Assembly: GCA_963808455.1 (NCBI GenBank)
Contig: CAWEHT010000018.1
Coordinates: 1 to 19,551 of the forward strand
Direction of reading: 5' to 3'
Source: CAWEHT01 sp963808455
Lineage (GTDB): Bacteria; Chloroflexota; Anaerolineae; CG2-30-64-16
DNA length: 19,551 bases
The translations under genes were made by a program, and so were the position numbers. Positions 7,902-15,569 of this stretch are shown here, in pieces; position 1 is the stretch's first letter, and each line of letters begins with the position of its first letter. The notes beneath the pieces were generated by a model that searched no databases, was not told the origin of the DNA, and was given only the letters and a program-made list of their open reading frames with translations.

Positions 7902-9610
7902 TCAAGCCCCCCGCAGGGTCTTCTGCGCTTCCTCTTCGACCAGGACACGGCGCAGGAACTTGCCCGACTCGTCTTGGGCAGCTCGGTCCTGAACTCAACC
8001 TGTTTGGGAACCTTGTAGGGGGTCAGGCCTCACGGCAGAAGGCGATGATGTCGGCAGGCGTGGCCGCCTGTCCGGCCTTGAGCACCACATAGGCTTTGAC
8101 TGCTTCCCCGCTCTTCGGGTCCGGTACGCCGGCCACAGCGGCTTCCAGCACCTTGGGATGCTCGAAGAGCACCTCCTCGACCTCCCGCGGCACCACATTG
8201 AAGCCGCTCACGATGATGATGTCCTTCAGCCGGTCGATGATGTAAAAGTACCCGTCCTCGTCAACACGGGCGATGTCGCCCGTGCGCAGCCAGCCGCCGG
8301 GCATGAGGCATTTCGCCGTCTCGTCCGGCCGGTTCCAATAGCCGGCCATGACCTGTGGGCCACGCACCCACAATTCGCCCGGCTCGCCGGCCGGCTTCTC
8401 CTCGAGGGTCTCGTGGTCAACGATCTTGGCCTCGACATCGGGGAGGGGGAGGCCGATCGAGCCCGCCCTGCGCTCGCCGAACACCGGGTTGCAATGTGTG
8501 ACGGGGGCGGCCTCCGTCAGACCGTAACCTTCGACCAGGCGGCCACCCGTGAGCTCGCCGAACTTGAGTTGCACTTCCATGGGCAGCGGTGCCGACCCGC
8601 TGATGCAGGCCTGGATCGACCGGAGATCGTAGTGTGCCACCTGCGGATGGTTGATGGCCGCGATGTACATCGCCGGCACGCCTGGGAACACGGCGGGCCT
8701 TTCGTGCTGGATCACTTCCATCACGTGGCCGATGGGCCGTGGGCTGGGCATGATGACCAGCTGGCTGGTCATGGACATGGCCAGCCCCATTGCGACGGTC
8801 ATGCCGTAAACGTGGAAGAAGGGGACGGCTCCCAGGCAGGGTGACACACGGTCGGGGATCCCGGCCAGCCAGTTGCGGACTTGCAGGATGTTAGCGACGA
8901 GGTTGCAGTGCGATAACATGGCGGCTTTGGGAACGCCCGTGGTGCCGCCGGTGTATTGGAAAAGGGCGATGTCCTCCGGCCCGACGTCAACAACGGGAGG
9001 GGGTTCCGGGTGGGCTGCCAGCTGGGGGCGAAAGTGGTAGACCCCGTTGCCCGCCGGGACGTTTGCCATCAGACCGTCCTTGCGCAGCCGGCCCTTGACC
9101 AGGCTTCGGAAGCGAAGGTCGAACATAATCTGAGACGTCCGTCAGTATAACGCGCCTGATCCGGGTCTCCGCCTGGACCTCAAGCAGCCTGGCGTAGCTT
9201 CCGCTCAGCATGACAATGGTCTCCGCTCCGGCATTGCCCAGCTGCTGCGAGATTTCGCGCGGCGTATAGAGCGGGTTGGTGTTGACCACGATCGCGCCGA
9301 GCTTTATGCTGCCGAAGAAGGCGATCACGAACTGGGGCAGATTGGGCAGCATGACGGCGACGCGGTCGCCTTTGCGCACGCCCAGGGCGTGCAAGGCCGC
9401 GGCGAAGCGGTCAGTCTGTTCTGCCAGCTGCCGGTAGGTGAGGCGGCTGCCGATGGCGATGGGGCCCAGGTACTGCAACACGAGGTGCAAGGCGGGCTGA
9501 TCGGGGCGACGCGCCACGGCGTCGTCCAGCAAGTGCCCCAGTGGAACTTGCGGGTAGGTCAGCGAATGCGGCACGGAGCTCTCGTAATGTGACAACCAGG
9601 CTTTTTCCAT
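7902..9610 (-). CDS. fadD: Long-chain-type acyl-CoA ligase (AMP-forming), frameshifted
   Basis: The start ATG at 9610 (MEKAWLSHYESSVPHSLTYP) has GAGGAAA seven bases ahead. The reconstructed product is ~568 residues, normal for FadD-type ligases, which activate fatty acids with ATP and CoA. Visible motifs, numbered on the reconstruction, are YTGGTTGVPKAA near 219-230 (phosphate loop), YGLTE 362-366, RTGD 442-445, DRLKDIIIVSGFN near 459-471 and the C-terminal catalytic-lysine region near 525-535. The frame breaks twice: near 9126 between VSD and MFDLRF, a break present in both arms, and near 8028, where the left arm is intact. Further differences near 7975-7985 affect the C-terminal lysine region. 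The substrate chain length cannot be read from sequence. It may be controlled through the repeat at 9739-9770. Confidence 0.85.
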
Positions 9611-9738
9611 CGCTTTCCTCCGCAGTGGCCCTCGCCTCCGTACCGGGGTGGCCAAGGGCGTGATCCCGGACTCCCGACAAGGCCATGCAGACAGCACGGC
9701 TACCTTATGGCTATCATAGGCGATGTAACCTGTCAAGG

Positions 9739-9770
9739 TGCGGATATTACGTTATGCGGATATTACGTTA
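9739..9770. repeat. Exact 16-base tandem repeat upstream of fadD
   Basis: TGCGGATATTACGTTA occurs twice without a gap (9739-9754 and 9755-9770). On the fadD coding strand it lies immediately upstream of TTGACA (9736-9731), a perfect -35 hexamer, so it occupies a typical activator position 130-160 bases before the fadD start. The best -10 (TATGAT, 9718-9713) is only 12 bases from TTGACA, so the promoter itself is uncertain. It contains TATCCGCA on the coding strand, as does the flavoprotein promoter. Confidence 0.8.
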
Positions 9771-9904
9771 CTGTTGAGCTTTGGGGCAAAAGAGCCTGGG
9801 GTGAGATGACCGTGGCGGGGGGCCTGGCAAGCGGAGACAGTTCGGCTTTGTGATTCGAGCCTGGCACGAACTCGCGTTGATCCGGGTGTCCTGGTAGGGT
9901 ATTG
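9771..9904. other. Gap between the signalling operon and fadD
   Basis: This non-coding stretch follows the hybrid kinase. I see no convincing hairpin terminator and no RNA gene in it. Confidence 0.4.
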
Positions 9905-12169
9905 CTATCTTTGGCCCAGAACGGGCAGCCAGACCGAAAAAGTACACCCGTGACCCACTTCGCTCTCGACGGTGATGCGTCCGCCGTGCCTTGCGACAAG
10001 CTCCTGAGAGATTGCCAGGCCCAGGCCGGTGCCGGGCGCGCCGCTCTGGCGCGCTGCTTCGCCCCGGTAGAAACGCTCGAACAGACGCGCCTGATCTGCG
10101 GCTGAGATGCCGGGGCCGGTGTCCGTGACGGAGAATGTGACCCACGCCGGTCCCGTATCGCCAGCTGCGTCCTGCGCGGCGCGCGTCGCGTCTGGACCGT
10201 CGCTCCGCCGCCTCGCGTGCGTGCTGACCGTGACCTTCCCCTCGCGCGGGGTGTAGTTCATCGCGTTGGTCATCAGGTTGGTGAGCACCTGGATCAGCAT
10301 TTTCTCGTCAGCCTGAACCGGGGCCAGGCCCGGCTCGAGGCTGGCTTCCAAGGTCAGGCCGCGATTCGCGAACAACAAAGTCCGGTCCCCCACCAGCAGT
10401 GTTACCATCCGGTTGACGTCCACGGTTTGTAAGGCCGGACGCACAGTCCCCAGCTCGAGGCGCGAAAGCTGCAACAGGTCCTCGATCAGGCGGGCCAGCA
10501 GATCGGCCTCGCGGTGCAACGTCTCCATGTACCTGGCGTGCTTCTCCGGCCTGCCGCACTCCAGTAGAGACAGGTAAGTGGTGATGTTGGTCAACGGGGT
10601 GCGCAGCTCGTGCGAGACGTTGGAAACGAATTGGCTCTTCATCCGGTCGAGTTCTGTGAGCTTCTCGTTTGCTGCCCGCAGGGCCTCCTCCCTTTGGGTC
10701 AACTCGGCGGTGCGCTCCACGACCCTCTCTTCCAGCTGGGCCGCATGGCGCCGGACTTGGTCGTACAGGCGCGCATTCTCGATGGCAACGGCGGCCTGGT
10801 CGGCAAACGCCTGCAGCCTCTCGGCGTGCTCCTGGGTGTAGAAACCAGCGGTGGCGCTGTCCAGCCCGAGGAAGCCGATAACCCCGCCCTTGATCTTGAT
10901 CGGCGCGCTGGCGTTCGACCGGACCCAGTGCGTCTGCGGCCAATCCGCCCACCCGGGATAGCTGCGCGTGTCAGCAATCGCCAGGGATCGCCCGGTCCGG
11001 AGTATGGCGTCCAGGTTCGCGATCGTATCGATCGGCGCCGGCGGCTGCTGAAAAGCCGGGGCCGGTTCGAGATCAGCGTAGCCGCGGCTGCGCACGACGC
11101 GCACCAAGCCGCCTTCGACCAGAATGATCCGGGCGGCGTCGTGGGGCACCACTCGACCGACCTCGATGAGGATACGGTCCAGCACGTCGTCGAAGCTGAG
11201 CGTGCTGGTCAGCGCGGCCGCCGTGGCAGCCAGCGCTTCGGCCAGCGCGCGCTGGTCGCGTTCCGCCGCCTCCGTGCGCTTGCGCGCGCTGATGTCCTGT
11301 TTGATCGCAACGAAATGGGTGATTGCGCCGCCGGCGTCGTGCACGGGCGTGATGCTCCCTGCCTCAGAGTAGAGCGCCCCATCCTTGCGCCGGTTGACCA
11401 TCTCGCCACGCCAGGTTTCGCCGGCCAGGATCGTGTCCCAGAGCGACTTGTAAAAGGCATCACAATGCTTGCCTGACTTGAGCAGCTTCGGGCTCTTTCC
11501 TACCACCTCGGTCGTGCGGTAACCGGTCAGCCTCTCGAAGGCAGGGTTGACCCACACGATGTCGCCGGCGCGGTCGGTGATGACGATCGCATCGGCAGCG
11601 GAGGCGAGCGCCGCACTCTGCAGCCGCAAGGTATTTTCGGCCGCAATGCGCCTCGCGATGTCGGCCTCCAGGGCCCGGTTGGCGGCTTCCAGCTGCTGCG
11701 CCTTGTCTTCCAGCTTGCGGATGAGGGCTTCATTATAGTGCTTCAGGAACACTTCGTTTTCTAGCAGCGGCGTTTCCGGCCTGACGAGCGTGCCGCCTGC
11801 CCAGTCTTGGAGCACCGACTCGATGATGGCCAGGAACGGTTCAGGTTCTATCGGCTTGACAATGAAGCGGGCCGCGCCGAGGCTGAGGCCGAAGCGTTCG
11901 TCGTCGGGCCCGGTGTAGGTGGCGGTGTAGAAGACGAAGGGGATGCGTTGTAGAACGCGATCCTTGACCCAGGCGCGGCAGAAGGAAAAACCGTCCATCC
12001 TCGGCATGAGGATGTCGCTGAGCACCAAGTCGGGCGGGTTGCAACTGGCGGCCTCGAGCGCGCTGGCGCCGTCTTCGACGGCCACCACTTCGTAACCACG
12101 ACTCCCCAAGAGAACCTGCAGCAGATAGCGGTTTTCTTCCTGATCGTCCACCACCAAGACTTTTGTCAT
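9905..12169 (-). CDS. Hybrid histidine kinase, REC-PAS-GAF-HisKA-HATPase
   Basis: An uninterrupted 754-residue soluble protein. Residues 1-120 are a receiver domain (VLVVDD, phospho-acceptor D52 in SDILMPRMDG, switch T82/T84, K105 in IVKP). A coiled linker at ~140-180 leads to a PAS domain at ~185-300 (ITDRAGDIVWVNPAFERLTG) and a GAF domain at ~320-470 (VPHDAARIIL through VAIENARLY). A second coiled coil at 470-510 precedes HisKA with H520 in SHELRTPLTNI. The ATPase shows the N box NLMTNAMNYTP (631-641), DTGPGI (683-688) and GTGLGL (713-718). No membrane segment is present, so it is cytoplasmic. The N-terminal receiver could take phosphate from the upstream sensor kinase. It starts 10 bases after the response regulator stop, so it is in the same transcript. 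Confidence 0.95.
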   Translation of the reverse strand: MTKVLVVDDQEENRYLLQVLLGSRGYEVVAVEDGASALEAASCNPPDLVLSDILMPRMDGFSFCRAWVKDRVLQRIPFVFYTATYTGPDDERFGLSLGAARFIVKPIEPEPFLAIIESVLQDWAGGTLVRPETPLLENEVFLKHYNEALIRKLEDKAQQLEAANRALEADIARRIAAENTLRLQSAALASAADAIVITDRAGDIVWVNPAFERLTGYRTTEVVGKSPKLLKSGKHCDAFYKSLWDTILAGETWRGEMVNRRKDGALYSEAGSITPVHDAGGAITHFVAIKQDISARKRTEAAERDQRALAEALAATAAALTSTLSFDDVLDRILIEVGRVVPHDAARIILVEGGLVRVVRSRGYADLEPAPAFQQPPAPIDTIANLDAILRTGRSLAIADTRSYPGWADWPQTHWVRSNASAPIKIKGGVIGFLGLDSATAGFYTQEHAERLQAFADQAAVAIENARLYDQVRRHAAQLEERVVERTAELTQREEALRAANEKLTELDRMKSQFVSNVSHELRTPLTNITTYLSLLECGRPEKHARYMETLHREADLLARLIEDLLQLSRLELGTVRPALQTVDVNRMVTLLVGDRTLLFANRGLTLEASLEPGLAPVQADEKMLIQVLTNLMTNAMNYTPREGKVTVSTHARRRSDGPDATRAAQDAAGDTGPAWVTFSVTDTGPGISAADQARLFERFYRGEAARQSGAPGTGLGLAISQELVARHGGRITVESEVGHGCTFSVWLPVLGQR

Positions 12170-12179
12170 CTTGTCTCGC

Positions 12180-12542
12180 TCACAGGTAGCTTTGCACTGT
12201 CATCACAAACGCTGCCGGGTCGATGGGCTTCTCGATGTAGCCAGAACAGCCGGCGGACAGGATGCGCTCGCGATCGCCGACCATGGCGTACGACGTGACG
12301 GCGACAATCGGTACGGTGGCGAGATCCTGATTACTTCGCAGCTCGCGCGCCACGGCATAGCCGTCAATCTCGGGGAGCTGGATATCCAGCAGGATCAAGT
12401 CGGGTTTCTCGCGGCCGGCCAACTCGATGCCCGACCTGCCCTCGTGCGCCTGAATGACCTGGTAGCCGTGCTTCTCGAGGATGAAGGTGACGAGGTAGAG
12501 ATTTTGCTCGTTGTCCTCTATCACGAGAATTGTGCCTGTCAT
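12180..12542 (-). CDS. Single-domain response regulator (CheY/DivK-like)
   Basis: A 120-residue stand-alone receiver: acidic pair E9-D10, phospho-acceptor D53 in LLDIQLPEIDG, T83 in AVTSYAM, K105 in YIEKPID. No output domain, so it signals by protein contact or relays phosphate, as DivK-type regulators do. I chose the ATG at 12542 (MTGTILVIEDNEQN) over an upstream one at 12596 because the domain begins there and the start overlaps the preceding kinase stop as ATGA, a translational-coupling arrangement. Confidence 0.93.
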   Translation of the reverse strand: MTGTILVIEDNEQNLYLVTFILEKHGYQVIQAHEGRSGIELAGREKPDLILLDIQLPEIDGYAVARELRSNQDLATVPIVAVTSYAMVGDRERILSAGCSGYIEKPIDPAAFVMTVQSYL

Positions 12543-14666
12543 GGCGCCCTCCCTTCGAGCGGCAGGGTGAAAGTGAAGGTGCTGCCTTGGCCCCACTGAC
12601 TTTCGACCTCAATCGTACCGCGTAGCAGCTCTACCAGCCGCTTACAGATCGAAAGGCCCAGGCCGGTGCCGTCGTACTGGCGGGTGATGCCTGAATCGAT
12701 CTGCCGGAATGGTTTGAACATGACTTCCATGTCCTCGGGTTTGATGCCGATGCCCGTGTCGCACACGCGGGTGACCAGCCGTCCGTCTTCAACACCGCAT
12801 TCGAGGCGCACCTCTCCCTGTTGCGTGAATTTGACCGCGTTGCTGAGCAGGTTGAGGAGGATCTGCTCGACGCGCCGTTGGTCGCTGACGATCTCGCCGA
12901 TCTGCGGCGCCACATTGGCCACCAGCGCCAGTCCCTTCTTCTCCGCCAGGGGCGCTACTACCCCAATGCACTTCTGCAAGGTGGCGCGCAGGTCGAACGG
13001 CGCCGGCAAGATCTCCACCTGACCGGCCTCGATCTTTGAGATATCCAGGACATCGTTGATCAGATCCAGCAGGTGGCGGGAACTGCGTTGAACCATGCCC
13101 AGCTGCTTCTTCTGTTCCTCGTTCAAGGGGCCCACGAGCCCCATCAGGAGGATGCCGGTAAAGCCGATGATGGAGTTGAGCGGAGTGCGCAGCTCGTGCG
13201 ACATGGTAGCCAGGAAAGCTGACTTGAGCTGATCGGCGCTCTTGGCTTTCTCAACTGCGGCTTTCAGGTCCTCCATCATGGCGAACATGGCGCCGTTCAG
13301 CTTCTCGACTTCAGAGACTCGCTCGGCCAGCTCGGCGGTACGCTCGGCGACGCGTTGCTCCAGCTCCGCTGCCGAACGCTGCAAGGCCGCCTCGTCTCGC
13401 TTGCGGTCGGTGATGTCGGTGATCGTCCCAACATATCCGGCCAGCTCGTGATCCGAATCCAGTTCCGGCGCCGCCTGGCCCATCACCCAGGCAATCGTGC
13501 CGTCTGGGCGCACGAAGCGATAATCTGCCAGGGAGACGTCATATTGTTTTTTGCGCTCTTGCCAGTCGCCGGCCACCTTCCCTCGATCTGCGGGATGAAC
13601 GGCCTTGAGCCAGCCCTCTCCCAGAGCCTCTTCGGCCGACAACCCGGTGATACGGCACCAGGTGGGGCTTACATAAGTCGTGAGTCCGGCGGAATCCGTG
13701 TGGAAGATGCCCACGGGGGAGATCCCCGCGAGCGTCCGATAACGCTCTTTGCTTTCCCGTAGCTCTGCTGTTTGCCGCTGCACCTGCACCCTGGACGTGA
13801 TCCCGACTGCCAGCAGAAAGACGATGATCCCACCCCCAAGCGGGAGCAAGGTCTTCAGCCAGCCGGGGATGACTTCCACGACCGCGCCGGAACTTTTCTG
13901 CCCAAGGTATTGGTCCAGCGCTTGATAGTATACGGAATGCTGGTCGGCCTTTAGCGATGCCATCTGAGAGTCGATGGCTCCGATCAGATAGGGGGTTGAT
14001 GCGGCGTTCTTCGTGAAGGCAAACTGGAAGCGTGCGGGCTGGAAAATGATGGGAGTCCTGACGACATGGTACTTTCCCGCGTTGAGGTCGCCGTTCTCCC
14101 TGTTGGTGATAGCTGCATCGACTTGCTTCTTGTCCAGTGCTTCGAAGACCTGGGCATAGTCGGCCATCTCCACAAAACGGCAGCGCAAGCCGAACTTGCT
14201 TGTGAGGTCTATGATCCCATCTGGGCCGTCCAGGTTGATGCTGCCTGCCAGGCCCGCGATGGTCTTGCCTTGCAGATCCAGGATGGATTCGATGGATGAG
14301 CCTTCGGGAACATACAACGTTCGACCAGCTCAGGAGCACTGTTTCGTCGGAAAATGCGAAAGTCTGGCTGCGCTCTTCGGTCCAGCCGGTATCCGGCATG
14401 ATGTCGATCGAGTTGTTTGCCAGCCTTGCAAGGCCGTCTTCCCAGGTCCCGTGGACCCAGAGTATTTGCCAACCCTCCTGCGCGGCAATGTGGCGGATCA
14501 GGTCTGGCCAGAAACCCGAAACCGTGCCATCGGGAGCGGTATATATCTTGGGTGCATTTTCATAAGCGCCTATGCGAACCACGCGCGTCTGCTGGGGGGC
14601 CGATGTCGAACTGACCTGGCCGAGACTCAATAGTGCTAGCAGCAGGAGAGCGATTGTGCGCCGCAT
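12539..14666 (-). CDS. BvgS/EvgS-like membrane sensor histidine kinase, one frameshift
   Basis: The ATG at 14666 opens with a signal peptide (RRTIALLLLALLSLG). A periplasmic solute-binding (SBP_bac_3-type) domain spans residues ~30-260 (RIGAYENAPKIYT, FWPDLIRHIA, YVPEGSSIESILDLQGKTIA). A membrane helix at ~273-291 (LLPLGGGIIVFLLAVGI) leads to PAS at ~306-426 and a coiled coil. HisKA carries H490 (ATMSHELRTPLNSI), and the ATPase shows LLNLLSNAVKF, DTGIGI and GTGLGL. Numbering is on the reconstructed ~708 residues. The frame changes near 14327, where GTTGTATG should probably be GTGTATG (SNV-YVPEG). This is a one-base indel in an otherwise intact gene, likely a sequencing error. It senses a small periplasmic ligand, perhaps an amino acid, and begins the operon with the regulator and hybrid kinase. 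Confidence 0.9.
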
Positions 14667-14795
14667 GCGCTGCCTCTGGCTTCAAACGAGGAACCGCGCT
14701 TGGGGACGCCGGTGAGGCAGGGCGTATGGGCTCACCTCAGTTGGCGCCGGTCTGCCTCTTGCGTCGGGGATCGGCAGACCTTTCCTGATCATCCA

Positions 14796-14838
14796 TTGTA
14801 CCCCGTGACGCGGGGTCTCACAGGGTACCTTTGTACCC
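14796..14838. promoter_or_regulatory. Cluster of dyads in the kinase/dinB divergent gap
   Basis: The 359-base gap 14667-15025 separates divergent genes. It contains ACCCCG-TGACG-CGGGGT (14800-14816), GGGTAC-CTTT-GTACCC (14823-14838) and a direct repeat TTGTACCC at 14797-14804 and 14831-14838. A minus-strand TACAAT (14800-14795) could be a -10 for the kinase operon, with the dyads covering its -35 region, though no good -35 hexamer is seen. It looks like an operator region; no regulator is identified. Nothing else stands out in the gap. Confidence 0.4.
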
Positions 14839-15025
14839 AATGCCTGTCGCCTGGTCGGTCAGCCCCACAGCAACCTGGTGCAGCGGAAAGACTCAGTTCT
14901 GTCCACGGACGCCCTGAGTTAGCCGGCACAATAGCACGAAGCAGGCTTGAAGTCAACCCCGGATTTACAAGGTGTGCATTTCACAATTTGGCGGGCTTGT
15001 GCCATCATGGGCGCTGGAGGTGTTC

Positions 15026-15537
15026 ATGGATGCCAAGACCTACGTGAAGAAGCAGATCGCGAGCGTGCGCCGCATCGCAGATGGCGTGCTGCAAGGCCTT
15101 TCGGATGAGCAGGTAAACTGGGCGCCGCCAGGCACTGGCGAACGCCATCGGCGTCACCCTGGTCCACATGCTGACCTCTGAGGATGCTTTCGTGCAGGCT
15201 GTGCTGCAAGGCAAGCCGCTCGTCTGGGCCACCGGGGGGTGGGCAGGCCGCATCGGCATCTCGGCCCCACCAGGCCGGGGCGCGGCTCTGGGATGAGGTG
15301 AAAAGCGCCCGGCTGTCGTCCGCGACTTTGCAGGAGTACCGGCAGGCCGTGCAGGCCGCTACCGATGCCTACCTCGAACGGTTGGCGGACGAGGACCTCG
15401 ATCGCGAGGTCACCATGATGGGCGGGACACGGCAGGTCGCCGATGCGCTGACCACGGTGGCTGCCCACACCCTGGAGCACAGCGGCGAGATCGCGGCCCT
15501 CAAGGGGGTGCAAGGCGGCAAGGGATTGCCTTACTGA
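15026..15537 (+). CDS. DinB-superfamily protein (putative metal-dependent), frameshifted
   Basis: The ATG at 15026 follows GGAGGTG. The protein, reconstructed at ~168 residues, begins MDAKTYVKKQIASVRRIADG and continues in a second frame as NAIGVTLVHMLTSEDAFVQ. It then returns to a third reading, LWDEVKSARLSSATLQEYRQAV, to the end. The C-terminus HTLEHSGEIAALKG then VQGGKGLPY is the signature of DinB four-helix-bundle proteins, and the three histidines (LVHML, HTLEH) match their metal site. The family includes thiol-dependent S-transferases and stress proteins; the substrate is unknown. Two frame changes, near 15130 and 15280, are probably sequence errors, as all segments remain conserved. It is divergent from the kinase operon and convergent with murJ, with only 32 bases between the stops. 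Confidence 0.8.
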
Positions 15538-15569
15538 AGCGGGAGCTGTCGCCTGGAAGGTGCCATGGC

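Larger units (their letters stand above)
4745..9470. repeat. Right arm of the 9.47-kb imperfect inverted repeat
   Basis: This is the reverse complement of 1-4727. It is continuous with the unique sequence beyond 9470: the acyl-CoA ligase start codon lies at 9610, outside the repeat. It is therefore the arm anchored in the rest of the window and is probably the genuine locus. It still contains indels of its own, near 5097, 6170, 6432, 6700 and 8028. At the first four of these except 6700's neighbour near 6765, and at 8028, the left arm keeps the frame that the right arm loses. Confidence 0.95.

Noticed and set aside
1..9470. A genuine pair of inverted mobile-element arms or an amplified resistance-type inverted duplication
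   Set aside because: No transposase, terminal repeats, target duplication or integrase is visible. The arms end inside ordinary genes (fadD outside, the URO-D-like gene inside).
9713..9736. A standard fadD promoter made of TTGACA and TATGAT
   Set aside because: The hexamers are only 12 bases apart, too close for sigma-70. TTGACA may still be a real -35, but at 16-18 bases no good -10 is found.
8987..9736. A fadD start at 9736, 42 codons upstream of the chosen one
   Set aside because: The extra residues do not resemble the family N-terminus, and the ATG at 9610 has a good ribosome-binding site and the typical opening WLSHYESSVPHSLTYP.
10610..11476. A long open frame (288 codons) on the plus strand opposite the hybrid kinase
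   Set aside because: It is the antisense of a clearly conserved GC-rich kinase gene, and its residues (rich in Arg, Pro, His) show no domain or plausible start signal.
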